Source: Pleurocapsa minor HA4230-MV1 (GTDB taxonomy: Bacteria > Cyanobacteriota > Cyanobacteriia > Cyanobacteriales > Xenococcaceae). Taken from it: 64,000 nucleotides of DNA. The notes beneath the pieces were generated by a model. That model worked only from the letters and a program-made list of their open reading frames with translations. It was not told the origin of the DNA and made no database searches. The number at the start of each line of letters is the position of its first letter. Position 1 is the first letter of the stretch. The stretch covers positions 186,001 to 250,000 of the forward strand of contig JAHHHZ010000017.1 of the NCBI GenBank assembly GCA_019359095.1, read 5' to 3'. This document shows, in pieces, positions 18,679 through 30,215 of the stretch. Both the position numbers and the translations under genes were made by a program.

Positions 18679-19060
18679 CTTAGATCAAGGTTAACCTTTA
18701 CCCATACTGAACACCATTCTTTCAAAATCAAACTTTCAAAATCAAAGTTATGGTAGTAGTTATTTAAACAGATTGTCCCCTCGCCTAACAGGACAAGGTT
18801 CATTAAGTTAAGGGGACTTTAAAGTTTTTGCCCTAAAGGATTCCCTACGGTCACGGAGTTTTTTATTAGAAGTTAAAAGCTAAAAGCTAATAAATCAAAG
18901 CTAATTCATTTCAGGCATTAATAAGCTTTCATTTATTTTATACTTTAACTTTTAGTAAATTATGTTGAAAAAATGAGATAAATATGATAACTAAAAAAGT
19001 CTCTAAAGAATTATAATAGGCAAGAGTTTAACAATATTTAGCGTTGCTAAATTATAATTA
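18679..19060. other. 382-bp spacer with hairpin and repeats before mntP
   Basis: It contains a direct repeat of CTTTCAAAATCAAA (about 18719-18747), a possible hairpin with GTCCCCT at 18775-18781 and AGGGGAC at 18811-18817, a copy of the dispersed CCTAAAGGA word near 18832, and a heptamer repeat TAAAAGC at 18874-18890. I looked for a yybP-ykoY manganese riboswitch and could not identify one. Confidence 0.5.
18874..18890. repeat. Tandem heptamer TAAAAGC
   Basis: Two exact units and a partial third in the spacer before mntP; part of the window-wide heptamer pattern. Confidence 0.5.
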
Positions 19061-19621
19061 ATGAATTTTTTATCAACAGCTTTTTTGGCTTTAGGGCTAG
19101 CTGCCGACGCTTTTACCGTTTCTCTTTCCTGTGGATTATTGATCAAAAGAATCAAAATCAATAAGGCTTTAAAAATAGCTTTATTTTTTGGTTTTTTTCA
19201 ATTTTTGATGCCTTTAATTGGTTGGTTAGTAGGGATTAATTTTAGTGACCTTATTGCCAACTACGATCATTGGATTGCTTTTAGCTTATTAAGCTTGATT
19301 GGTGGAAAGATGATCTATGAATCATTCCAATTAGAGCATGAATCTAAAAAATTTAATCCTCTAGATTCATCCACTCTCTTAGTTTTAGCGATCGCGACCA
19401 GTATTGATGCTTTAGCTGCGGGTTTAGGATTATCTTTATTAAAGATATCTATTACTTCAACAGCAGTTTTAATTGGCGCAATTACTTTTAGTTTATCTTT
19501 TATTGGAGTTTTTATTGGTCATAGAATTGGTAATAAATTCAGTAATAAAATAGAAATTATCGGGGGATTAATTTTAATCTTTATTGGCAGCAAAATTTTA
19601 TGTGAACATTTAATCTCTTAA
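19061..19621 (+). CDS. mntP: Manganese efflux pump MntP
   Basis: 186 residues, six predicted membrane helices. The two family repeats are visible: LGLAADAFTVSLSCGL near the start and AIATSIDALAAGLGLSLL near residue 108, each with the conserved Asp used for metal transport. Length is usual for MntP (YebN). It probably exports excess Mn2+, relevant where photosystem II needs much manganese. Monocistronic. Confidence 0.92.
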   Translation: MNFLSTAFLALGLAADAFTVSLSCGLLIKRIKINKALKIALFFGFFQFLMPLIGWLVGINFSDLIANYDHWIAFSLLSLIGGKMIYESFQLEHESKKFNPLDSSTLLVLAIATSIDALAAGLGLSLLKISITSTAVLIGAITFSLSFIGVFIGHRIGNKFSNKIEIIGGLILIFIGSKILCEHLIS

Positions 19622-19726
19622 ATTATTAAATTATTATTATCAATCAATAAAAAAAACTTAAAAGGCGATCGCGTTCTGGCAAAACCTCTTGACTATATAA
19701 GTACGTAAACAGTAGCATGATAATTA

Positions 19727-19891
19727 AGTAACCTTTCAATACTTCTCGTTTAAGCTTTGTTATTGATTAGTTAAGTAGTAGGTAGTAGGTAGTAGGTAGT
19801 AGGTAGCGTTACTTGTTACTTGTTACTCGTTACTTTTCTAGCCTCATAGATTAATCCGCATTTGTTAAACGAGAAGTATTGAGTAACCTTT
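19727..19891. mobile_element. 145-bp MITE with 10-bp target duplication
   Basis: The element spans 19737-19881. Its ends are perfect 17-bp inverted repeats: CAATACTTCTCGTTTAA at 19737-19753 and the reverse complement at 19865-19881. Immediately outside, AGTAACCTTT occurs directly repeated at 19727-19736 and 19882-19891, as expected for a target-site duplication. No transposase is encoded; the interior holds two sets of heptamer repeats. A 10-bp duplication would fit an IS4-like parent, but that is inference. It ends 26 bp before the yefM start. Confidence 0.85.
19777..19836. repeat. Tandem heptamers AGTAGGT and TTACTTG inside the MITE
   Basis: Four AGTAGGT units at 19777-19804 are followed by four TTACTTG-type units (with substitutions) at about 19809-19836. 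Both sets lie within the MITE. Confidence 0.8.
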
Positions 19892-19907
19892 TTACTTACT
19901 ATCGATT

Positions 19908-20162
19908 ATGGATGCAATTACTTATACTCAAGCTCGGAAAAACTTTTCAGCGGTAATGAATCAAGTATGTGATGACCATGCACCAGTAATTATTACTCGA
20001 CAGTCAGAACGCCCTGTGGTAATGATGTCTTTAGAAGACTACAGCGCGCTCGAAGAAACTATGTACCTGCTCAAAAGTCCTGCTAATGCTCAACGTCTTT
20101 ATCAAGCATTGGAAAAGCTAAAAGGAAAAAATTATCAAAAGCATGAACTAATTGAAGAGTAA
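19908..20162 (+). CDS. yefM: Type II antitoxin, Phd/YefM family
   Basis: 84 residues. The N-terminal DNA-binding part MDAITYTQARKNFSAVMNQVCDDHAPVIITRQ...PVVMMSLEDYSALEETMYLL is diagnostic of YefM; the C-terminal tail would wrap the toxin. It represses its own promoter in known systems. The gene is followed directly by yoeB. A MITE sits just upstream, so the promoter may lie partly in the mobile element. Confidence 0.95.
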   Translation: MDAITYTQARKNFSAVMNQVCDDHAPVIITRQSERPVVMMSLEDYSALEETMYLLKSPANAQRLYQALEKLKGKNYQKHELIEE

Positions 20163-20169
20163 TGCTCAG

Positions 20170-20424
20170 ATGGACATCATGTTTTTAGATGATGCTTGGC
20201 AGGATTATTTGTATTGGCAAAAAATTGACAAGCAAGTATTTAAACGAATTAACCAATTGATTAAAGATATCCAGAGAAATCCTTTTGAGGGCTTAGGAAA
20301 ACCTGAACCTTTGAAGTTTGATCTGTCTGGTTTATGGTCACGCAGAATCAATCAAGAACATCGGCTTATCTATCAGATTAAGGACGATTGCATTGTTATT
20401 GTTCAATGCCGTTATCATTACTAA
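20170..20424 (+). CDS. yoeB: Type II toxin YoeB (ribosome-dependent mRNase)
   Basis: 84 residues from ATG 20170; an upstream TTG at 20152 overlapping yefM adds six residues and is a less likely start. RelE-fold toxin: FLDDAWQDYLYWQ, KRINQLIKDIQRNPFEGLGKPEPLK, LSGLWSRRINQEHRLIYQ, and the terminal CRYHY with catalytic-type His and Tyr. It cleaves mRNA in the ribosomal A site in characterised members and is neutralised by YefM. All key residues look intact. Confidence 0.94.
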   Translation: MDIMFLDDAWQDYLYWQKIDKQVFKRINQLIKDIQRNPFEGLGKPEPLKFDLSGLWSRRINQEHRLIYQIKDDCIVIVQCRYHY

Positions 20425-20512
20425 AAAAATCATTTTTGAGTTAAAGATTACTGATTGCGATCGCATTATTGATCAAATAAATTGAGCAAATAAATGTTTT
20501 CGAGATCTAGCC

Positions 20513-20540
20513 AAAAAAAAGATGCCCAGGGTAGGACATC
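20513..20540 (-). terminator. Intrinsic terminator of glgP
   Basis: On the minus strand, GATGTCC and GGGCATC form a 7-bp stem (one G-T pair) with a 6-nt loop, followed by eight T. It lies about 25 bp after the glgP stop. Confidence 0.85.
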
Positions 20541-20566
20541 TAATTTAAGTACAAGAAGCGTTGAGC

Positions 20567-23110
20567 CTAACGAGTGTAAGCATCTAAACTAATTTCAACG
20601 GGTTCGATATCCCAGATTTGTTCACAGTATTCTTTAATAGTGCGATCGCTAGAAAATTTACCCATCCGTGCCGAATTTAAGATCGACATTTTTGTCCATG
20701 TTTGCTGATCTTTATAAGTCTCAGAAACTTTCTCTTGACAGTCGATATAGTCTTGATAATCAGCTAATAGCATGTAGGGATCATCATAGAGTAGAGAATC
20801 GACGATCGGCTTAAATAGTTTAGTGTCACCATGACTAAAATCACCGTGAGCAATGCGATCGATGACCTCTTTAAGTTCTTCGTTAGCGTTATAAAAAGCA
20901 ATGGGATCGTAGCCATCTGCTTTCATTTGATACACTTCTTCAGCAGTAAGACCAAACAAGAAAAAGTTTTCTGCTCCCGCCTCTTCACGGATTTCAATAT
21001 TAGCGCCATCGAGGGTGCCGATAGTTAAAGCACCATTCATCGCAAACTTCATGTTACCAGTCCCAGAAGCTTCTTTCCCTGCTGTAGAAATCTGTTCTGA
21101 TAGATCGGCAGCAGGATAGATTTTTTGTCCGAGAGAGACGTTAAAGTTGGGTAAAAACACCACTTTTAAACGATTTCTAACGTCAGGATCTTTATTAACT
21201 ACTTCCCCTACCGCGTTAGCAAACTTGATAATTAGCTTTGCCATAAAGTAGCCAGGAGCAGCTTTGCCACCAAAGATAAAAGTACGAGGTACGATCTCGA
21301 TATTAGGATTGTGCTTAATGCGGTTATAGAGAGTAATAATATGCAACACCATCAAGTGTTGGCGTTTATACTCGTGAATTCTTTTAACTAGGACATCAAA
21401 GATCGAATCAACGTTAACATCGACGTTACTCAACTTTTTAATTTGAGCCGCTAGAGTAATTTTGTTCTGACGCTTAATATCTCGCCACTGTTCACGGAAT
21501 TGGGCATCATCAATATACTTTTCCAGCACCCTCATCTCATCGAGGTTTTTGAGCCAACTATCGCTTTGAGTTCGTTCCGTTATTAGCTTGGCTAATCTAG
21601 GGTTGCTTAACAAGATCCAGCGACGAGGAGTTACGCCGTTAGTTTTATTAAAAAACTTCTCTGGCCACAACTTCGCAAAACCTTGGAGAGTATATTTTTG
21701 GAGTAATTGAGTGTGTAAAGCTGCTACACCGTTAATCGCATGGCTACCAACACAGGCAAGATTTGCCATGCGCACTTTTTGCTCTGCGCCTTCTTCAATG
21801 ATCGACAACTCTGATGCTAGTTCTTCGTCATTAGGAAACCAGGTACGAATATCTTCGAGAAAACGGTGATTGATTTCATAGATGATTTCAATATGTCTGG
21901 GAAGCATCCGACTAAAGAGACTAACTGACCATCTTTCTAAAGCTTCTGGGAGTAAGGTGTGGTTAGTATATGCCAGGGTTTGTTGAGTAATATCCCAAGC
22001 CCGATCCCAATCCATATCGTGTTCATCGATCAACAGACGCATTAACTCAGCAACTGCTACTGCGGGGTGAGTATCATTGAGCTGAATTGCTGCTCTTGAG
22101 TGAAAGTTGCTTAGATCGGGATGAACGTGAAGGTGAATCTTAATTAGATCCTGAAGTGAAGCAGAAACAAAGAAATACTGCTGTGCTAAACGTAATTCTT
22201 TACCCTGGGGTGTATTGTCGTTGGGATAAAGTACTTTAGAGATAGTTTCCGAACTCATCTTTTCCGCCACAGCGCGGTCATAATTACCTGCGTTAAAAGC
22301 TTCAAAGTTAAACTGTTCACTGGCTTCCGCTTTCCAGAGTCGCAAAGAGTTGACGGTGTTGGTGCGATATCCAGCGACAGGAGTATCGTAGGGGACGGCT
22401 TTTACTTTGCGATCGCAAATCCAGGAAGTACGATTATGTCCTTGGGGATCGCGATAGGTTTCGGTATGTCCCCCCAGCTTGACTTCCACGGAATCTTCGG
22501 GACGAGCAATTTCCCAAGGATTTTTGAACATCAGCCAATTATCTGGAATTTCTGCTTGCCAACCATCTCTCAATGCTTGGTGGAAGATGCCGAACTCATA
22601 ACGGATACCATAACCAATTGCAGGCATTTCCAGGTTAGCTAAAGAGTCCAGAAAGCAGGCTGCAAGTCTTCCCAAGCCACCATTCCCCAAACCAGGATCT
22701 GGTTCTTCTTCCACTAAATCTTCAAGATTGAGGTTAAATTCTCTAACCACCTCGCGCATTTTCTCGTAGATCCCCAGAGAAATCAGATTATTCTCTAAAT
22801 GACGACCCATTAAAAACTCGGCAGAAAGATAGGAAACTACTTTAACGTTTTCTTCGTAGTAGGTACGACTTGTCTTAATAAAGCGACGTAGTAGGCGATC
22901 GCGCACTGTAAAGGCTAGTGCTTGATAATAATCATGGAGAGTAGCATTAGATTCGTCTTTGCCCTGAATATAAAACAGATTATCCGCAAAGGCTCGTTTA
23001 AGAGTATCCACACTCATTCCCGTGCGATCGTCTTCTATCTGAATATTACGATTAGTCAAATTACTAGCAGTAACTGTTTGACCAAGCTGTCGATCGGTTT
23101 TTGAGTCCAT
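20567..23110 (-). CDS. glgP: Glycogen phosphorylase
   Basis: 847 residues, full length. It releases glucose-1-phosphate from glycogen using pyridoxal phosphate. Visible are EEEPDPGLGNGGLGRLAACFLDS, QLNDTHPAVAVAELMRLL, and the cofactor region EASGTGNMKFAMNGALTIGTLDGANIEI with the lysine that binds PLP. It is the last of three leftward genes (gap1, eno, glgP) that together link glycogen breakdown to glycolysis; each has its own spacer of 180-245 bp. Confidence 0.97.
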   Translation of the reverse strand: MDSKTDRQLGQTVTASNLTNRNIQIEDDRTGMSVDTLKRAFADNLFYIQGKDESNATLHDYYQALAFTVRDRLLRRFIKTSRTYYEENVKVVSYLSAEFLMGRHLENNLISLGIYEKMREVVREFNLNLEDLVEEEPDPGLGNGGLGRLAACFLDSLANLEMPAIGYGIRYEFGIFHQALRDGWQAEIPDNWLMFKNPWEIARPEDSVEVKLGGHTETYRDPQGHNRTSWICDRKVKAVPYDTPVAGYRTNTVNSLRLWKAEASEQFNFEAFNAGNYDRAVAEKMSSETISKVLYPNDNTPQGKELRLAQQYFFVSASLQDLIKIHLHVHPDLSNFHSRAAIQLNDTHPAVAVAELMRLLIDEHDMDWDRAWDITQQTLAYTNHTLLPEALERWSVSLFSRMLPRHIEIIYEINHRFLEDIRTWFPNDEELASELSIIEEGAEQKVRMANLACVGSHAINGVAALHTQLLQKYTLQGFAKLWPEKFFNKTNGVTPRRWILLSNPRLAKLITERTQSDSWLKNLDEMRVLEKYIDDAQFREQWRDIKRQNKITLAAQIKKLSNVDVNVDSIFDVLVKRIHEYKRQHLMVLHIITLYNRIKHNPNIEIVPRTFIFGGKAAPGYFMAKLIIKFANAVGEVVNKDPDVRNRLKVVFLPNFNVSLGQKIYPAADLSEQISTAGKEASGTGNMKFAMNGALTIGTLDGANIEIREEAGAENFFLFGLTAEEVYQMKADGYDPIAFYNANEELKEVIDRIAHGDFSHGDTKLFKPIVDSLLYDDPYMLLADYQDYIDCQEKVSETYKDQQTWTKMSILNSARMGKFSSDRTIKEYCEQIWDIEPVEISLDAYTR

Positions 23111-23354
23111 ATTTCCCTAAAGATAACGTTGATATAAAGGATTGCTTAAGGCATAAACAGATAATCTGCTTTTAAAATCGACAATACCAGCGATCGTCAC
23201 GATAACGTGAACATCGCTGCCTAAATGATTTTGTATAGCTCGCTTCTATGTTGCCACGTCAAATGCGATTTAACTGTTTATAGATTACTACTAGATTTAA
23301 GCTTAAAGGCTGAGCAAGACCCAACCCTTAATCTTTGGTTGAGAAACTAAGCAT

Positions 23355-24653
<1,299 letters not shown>

Positions 24654-24831
24654 CTATTCTCCTGATTAAAATTTGAGACATCTCGACAAAGATGCAAGCG
24701 CAAATTAATATATCGTTTTTTGTGACCATAACGTTAATTCACAACGCAACCCACAAGATTTATTGGGGCGAAAGTCCCTCACCCTTACCGAGAGTAAAAG
24801 TATTCTTTCCTAGTTAATATCTGGTTAATAT

Positions 24832-26194
<1,363 letters not shown>

Positions 26195-26989
26195 ATGAGT
26201 AATAAATCAGAAGCCAAAGGCGATCTCAAGCAGTTATTAATTAATAAAGCTGCCGAAACAGCGATCGCTGCTTCAGTAGAATCCGCCGACAATATTGATG
26301 TAAACCTAGACAGTAATATCCCTCAACTACTTCAAGGAGAAACAACTTCTCTCAAAATAGTGGGAGAAAAAATTATTGCTGTTAAAGATATTCACCTAGA
26401 AAAAATAGATATCACTTCCCAAGATCTATCTCTCAATTTAACCCAGGCGATTTTGGGTAAAATAGCTTTTGAACAGCCAGGTAACTTCCAGGTCAAACTA
26501 GTCTTTACCCAGTCAGATTGCGATCGCCTCTTGAATTCAGCACATGTCAGGACTCTCTTACAAAATTTAGCTTTAACAATCGCTCAAGACTCAGCAAGTT
26601 TTCATCTTCAGGAGTCTGAATGTAAATTAGAGCAAGATGGAAAGTTGTTTTTAATCACCACAATTGTTTTAAATCGAGAACAACAGATTAAGACTGTGAG
26701 ATTTAAAATCGCCTTGCAGTTTTACCAAGCTGGTTTGGGGATTAAATTTATTGGGAGTAGCTATCTTGGGGATCAAACTTTTGATTTAGACGAAATAATA
26801 GCGATTATGAATAAAGTTCGTGACTTGCTTTATCTGCGACACTTTGCTAATGACGATTTAGCCTTCAATCTTACGAGCATTCAAATCGAAGACCAACAGC
26901 TAATGCTCAAAGGCGATACCCAAATCAAAAGATTACCCGACTCCATTTCTCAATCAATAAAATCTGTCACCTCCAAACTAAATGATTAG
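26195..26989 (+). CDS. DUF2993 domain protein
   Basis: 264 residues, no signal peptide. The region from about 40 to 250 (LLQGETTSLKIVGEKIIAVKDIHLEKIDITSQDLSLN... and FTQSDCDRLLNS) matches the DUF2993 family, related to mycobacterial LmeA and thought to bind lipids or glycolipids. Cyanobacteria carry several copies of unknown role. It stands alone; a heptamer repeat overlaps its 3' edge. Confidence 0.85.
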   Translation: MSNKSEAKGDLKQLLINKAAETAIAASVESADNIDVNLDSNIPQLLQGETTSLKIVGEKIIAVKDIHLEKIDITSQDLSLNLTQAILGKIAFEQPGNFQVKLVFTQSDCDRLLNSAHVRTLLQNLALTIAQDSASFHLQESECKLEQDGKLFLITTIVLNREQQIKTVRFKIALQFYQAGLGIKFIGSSYLGDQTFDLDEIIAIMNKVRDLLYLRHFANDDLAFNLTSIQIEDQQLMLKGDTQIKRLPDSISQSIKSVTSKLND

Positions 26990-27018
26990 TAATCAGTAAT
27001 CAGTAATCAGTAATTACT
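26988..27018. repeat. Tandem heptamer AATCAGT
   Basis: Three exact AATCAGT units (26991-27011) plus a degenerate fourth, starting at the stop codon of the DUF2993 gene. The same motif returns at 61665-61684. Confidence 0.8.
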
Positions 27019-27093
27019 GACTGTTCATTGCTCACCTAAAATCTTAAAATAGAGTAATAGACTACTAAAAAACTACGTTAGGAGTGTTAGGAA

Positions 27094-27597
27094 TTGATAG
27101 ATCGAGAACAGCAAGCTCCTCAGCTACCTAAACTACCAACTTCCGCAATTGAGACAGAGGAGGGTTTACAGGCAAACACCCAAAGCTGGTTTGAATATCC
27201 AGTTAAAGCCCAGCCTCATCACACCGACTATGCGGGGATTGTTTGGCATGGTACATATCTAACTTGGATGGAAGAAGCCAGGGTAGAATATTTAAGATCG
27301 ATTGGAATCGAGTTTGCCGATTTAGTGGCAATGGGTTGCGATCTACCAGTAGTTGAACTTTCCCTGCGCTATCATCTGCCAATTCAGTTGGGGGTATCTG
27401 CCATAGTCAAGGCTCGCTTAGTAGAAACCAAGGGAGTCAGCATTAATTGGGACTATGAAATACAGTCCTACGATCGACAAGAAATATTTTTAACAGGGAA
27501 GGTTGTATTAGTCGGGGTAGATCGAGAAAAAGGTAAGATTATGCGTCAGCTCCCATCTAAAGTCCAAGAAGCCCTAGTCAAGCACACTACAGCCTAA
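27094..27597 (+). CDS. Hotdog-fold thioesterase (YbgC/FadM-like)
   Basis: 167 residues with a 4HBT hotdog fold: PVKAQPHHTDYAGIVWHGTYLTWMEEARVEYLRSIG, where the Asp in TDYAG is the usual catalytic residue, and VVELSLRYHLPIQLGVSAIVKARL. The start is a TTG preceded by AGGAG at 9 bp; no later Met leaves an intact fold. About 37 N-terminal residues precede the domain. Substrate unknown, probably an acyl-CoA. Its last 11 bp overlap the 3' end of surE. Confidence 0.85.
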   Translation: MIDREQQAPQLPKLPTSAIETEEGLQANTQSWFEYPVKAQPHHTDYAGIVWHGTYLTWMEEARVEYLRSIGIEFADLVAMGCDLPVVELSLRYHLPIQLGVSAIVKARLVETKGVSINWDYEIQSYDRQEIFLTGKVVLVGVDREKGKIMRQLPSKVQEALVKHTTA

Positions 27598-28264
27598 TTA
27601 AAGTGACGGCAATGTTGCCGCCGAAACAAATATCCACATCAGTTCCCACGGTGCGATCGCGTTTGGCATATTCTCCTTGATAGTAATAAGTATCCCCTTC
27701 AACTCTGTAATCAACAGGTAAAGGGGCAATACTTGGTTCACACAAAATAATCTTAGGTTCAGGCTGATCTGCTTCTAGGTGCGGTAAATTAACGTTCCAA
27801 AAGCTGCCAGGAGGCAAAGGACGAGGTAGTAGATCCTTAAGTACTTTACTTGTCCAATCAGCTGCCACCGACCAATCAATTACCAGGGGATTTTTAATCC
27901 AGTGAGAAATAGCAATACCAGGAATACCATGAATTGCTGCTTCTCTTACCGCCGCTACTGTACCTGAAATATAAACATCTGTACCAAGATTGCCTCCTGC
28001 ATTGATCCCCGACAAAACTAATTTGGTATTGGTAGCTATTTTAGTAATAGCTATACGAGTGCAGTCAACAGGAGTTCCCTCTATGGCATATTCATTTGGA
28101 GACCTTTTTTCTAGCTTGATACCTTGGTTAGTTGTGACCTGATGTCCACAGCCAGAATGTGGTTGTTTCGTAGCAACTATGATGCTTTCTCCTGTTACAG
28201 CCTGTTGCAAAGCTCGAAGCCCAGGGGCATCAATGCCATCGTCGTTAGTTAAGATAATTGTCAT
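27587..28264 (-). CDS. surE: 5'/3'-nucleotidase SurE
   Basis: 225 residues. The metal-binding start ILTNDDGIDAPGLRAL, PHSGCGHQVTTN, YAIEGTPVDCTRIA and VLSGINAGGNLGTDVYISGTVAAVREAA are diagnostic. SurE hydrolyses nucleoside monophosphates and short polyphosphates. Its ATG overlaps the TAA of the inactivated frame upstream (TAATG), so it was once translationally coupled to that gene. Confidence 0.95.
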   Translation of the reverse strand: MTIILTNDDGIDAPGLRALQQAVTGESIIVATKQPHSGCGHQVTTNQGIKLEKRSPNEYAIEGTPVDCTRIAITKIATNTKLVLSGINAGGNLGTDVYISGTVAAVREAAIHGIPGIAISHWIKNPLVIDWSVAADWTSKVLKDLLPRPLPPGSFWNVNLPHLEADQPEPKIILCEPSIAPLPVDYRVEGDTYYYQGEYAKRDRTVGTDVDICFGGNIAVTLIRL

Positions 28265-28520
28265 TAGTTGCTGAGAACTCTGGTAAATAGAAATACATCA
28301 TCCTGTGGAAACTTAAGTTTAAATGCTGATTCTTGCTTTAGTTTAGCTAATAGAGTCTTGGCTATTTCAGCCGAACTTCCTCAATCAGGATGGCGCAAAT
28401 TAAGCAGGTTATCGGCAAATTTTCCTAATTCTTTATAATTTAAGTCCTCAACTGAGCGCTTATAACCGATAAATGTAGATCGATGTAGATGTGTCAGGGC
28501 AAACCGCCGTCCGCAAAAAT
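28264..28520 (-). pseudogene. Remnant of an unidentified gene between livG-like gene and surE
   Basis: Reading left, an open frame gives LTHLHRSTFIGYKRSVEDLN, YKELGKFADNLLNLRHPD, then TGA at 28381-28383, then GSSAEIAKTLLAKLKQES, AFKLKFPQDDVFLFTRVLSN and a TAA that overlaps the surE ATG. The sense is protein-like on both sides of the TGA, so I read it as the C-terminal part of a gene with a nonsense mutation and no start. I do not recognise the family. Confidence 0.55.
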
Positions 28521-29297
28521 TTACTGACCTAGATAGGCTTCTAAGACCAAATCATTACTTTGAATTTCTGCTGGGGTGCCTGATGCGAGATTAGTTCCTT
28601 CGGCTAAAACCCAAACGCGATCGCACAAACTCATAATCACGTCCATGTTATGTTCAATAATTAAAAAGGAAATTCCCTGCTGATTCCAGTTAACAATATG
28701 TTCGCAAATCTGATTAATTAAGGTTGGGTTGACCCCCGCTGCTGGTTCATCCAGCAAAATGAGTTTGGGATTAGTCATCAAAGTTCGAGCCATCTCTAAA
28801 AGCTTCCTCTGTCCCCCAGATAATGCTCCTGCGTAGTCGTGAGCTTTGGCAGCCAAGCCGACAGATTCTAAAATATCCATTGCTTTTGCTTTATTAGCCC
28901 GTTCCTCGACTCTTAATTTTTTTTGTTGCCACCAAACCTGAAAAAAATTTTCTCCCGTCTGATTTGGCGTAGCTAAGAGCATATTTTCTAATACTGACAA
29001 GCGAGATAGTACTCTGGCTACTTGAAAAGTACGGATAAATCCTAGTTGTGCAATTTTATGGGATGGTAAATGATGAATTGGCTGATGATCGAACAAGATC
29101 TCGCCCCGATCTGCCTCAATAAAGTTAGCCAGCAAATTAAACAAAGTTGTTTTTCCTGCTCCATTAGGGCCAATTAATCCCGTAATACTACCTTTTCTCA
29201 CCTCCAAACAAGCATTATTCACCGCCTTGATCCCACCAAAGCTTTTCGATAAATTTGTTGCCTGGAGTAAAAACTCCGTTGATGAATCTAACTGCAC
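28521..29297 (-). CDS. ABC transporter ATPase, LivG/NatA branched-chain or neutral amino acid type
   Basis: 258 residues. Walker A GPNGAGKTT, signature LSGGQRKLLEMAR, Walker B LILLDEPAAGVNP, switch His in IIEHNMDVIMSLCDRV. The insert VWWQQKKLRVEERANKAKAMDILESVGL is typical of LivG-like subunits of hydrophobic amino acid or urea importers. No permease or binding protein lies nearby, which is common in cyanobacteria where nat genes are scattered. The substrate is inferred from family only. Confidence 0.88.
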   Translation of the reverse strand: MQLDSSTEFLLQATNLSKSFGGIKAVNNACLEVRKGSITGLIGPNGAGKTTLFNLLANFIEADRGEILFDHQPIHHLPSHKIAQLGFIRTFQVARVLSRLSVLENMLLATPNQTGENFFQVWWQQKKLRVEERANKAKAMDILESVGLAAKAHDYAGALSGGQRKLLEMARTLMTNPKLILLDEPAAGVNPTLINQICEHIVNWNQQGISFLIIEHNMDVIMSLCDRVWVLAEGTNLASGTPAEIQSNDLVLEAYLGQ

Positions 29298-29488
29298 GTG
29301 ACTTCCTCAACAATAAATAATATTCGTTGCGCGATAATTTTATTTAAAAGGGTATCAAAAGTTTTCTAAATTAGCTCTAAATCTTGATTTTACAGAATGA
29401 CAACTCAGTAAGTGTCCAGTATTTAAAACAGATCTGATTAAAGAAAAATTAAGGTAGTAAATAGAGTGGAGCAAATTGTAATTCATTA

Positions 29489-30199
29489 ATGACTCAGTTA
29501 AAATCGCCGCACAATTCAACTAATTTAAACCCCGAGAAAACTGATGAATTAAATTCGCGTATATCTCCTTGGTTAGCGAAACTACTTTATCCTCTTGGAT
29601 GTTATCTGGTTATACCAGGTTTTTTTGGCAAAATAGAAATTTTTGGTCAAGAACATATTCCCCGACAAGGCCCCGTGATCGTTGCCCCAACACATCGTTC
29701 TCGCTGGGACGCTTTTATTGTGCCTTATGCTCTTGGTCGATTAGTCAGTGGTCGCGACTTACGGTTTATGGTTTCTGTTAATGAAGTAAAAGGCATTCAA
29801 GGTTGGGTAATCCGCCACATGGGTGGTTTTCCTGTGGATACCGAGCGCCCTCAGCTAAATAGCGTACGCCATAGCATTGAACTATTACAGTCGAATCAGG
29901 AAATGCTGGTAATTTTTCCCGAAGGCGGTATTTTTAATGATTATCAAATCCATCCCCTTAAAAGAGGCGTAGCGGCGATCGCTCTTCAAGCAGAAACAGA
30001 CAAATTGACCAGAGGGGTTAAAATATTACCTGTAGGCATTCGCTATAGTCAGCCCTATCCCACCTGGGGATCGGACGTTAGAGTAGATATTGGTGTTCCT
30101 TTAACAGTAAAAAAATATTACGGTAAATCATTACGGCAAAGTTCCCAGAAGCTAACAGCAGCCCTACAAGAAAGTTTGGAAAAACTGTATGAGACTTAA
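29489..30199 (+). CDS. plsC: 1-acyl-sn-glycerol-3-phosphate acyltransferase (PlsC family)
   Basis: 236 residues. The acyltransferase HX4D motif is in APTHRSRWDAF, and VIFPEGGIFND gives the glycerophosphate-binding block. It makes phosphatidic acid for membrane lipids; an N-terminal hydrophobic stretch suggests membrane association. Other PlsC-like paralogues exist in cyanobacteria, so the exact acceptor is not certain. A terminator hairpin overlaps its stop codon. Confidence 0.88.
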   Translation: MTQLKSPHNSTNLNPEKTDELNSRISPWLAKLLYPLGCYLVIPGFFGKIEIFGQEHIPRQGPVIVAPTHRSRWDAFIVPYALGRLVSGRDLRFMVSVNEVKGIQGWVIRHMGGFPVDTERPQLNSVRHSIELLQSNQEMLVIFPEGGIFNDYQIHPLKRGVAAIALQAETDKLTRGVKILPVGIRYSQPYPTWGSDVRVDIGVPLTVKKYYGKSLRQSSQKLTAALQESLEKLYET

Positions 30200-30215
30200 A
30201 ACAGTCTCATCTTTT
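30189..30215 (+). terminator. Hairpin terminator overlapping the plsC stop
   Basis: ATGAGACT and AGTCTCAT form an 8-bp stem with a 6-nt loop, followed by CTTTTC. The stem includes the last codons and the stop codon. Confidence 0.65.

Noticed and set aside
18679-19060. Manganese (yybP-ykoY) riboswitch before mntP
   Set aside because: A hairpin is present, but the conserved loop sequences of the riboswitch could not be found.
19777-19836. CRISPR-like repeat array
   Set aside because: The units are 7 bp without spacers; this is a tandem microrepeat inside a MITE.
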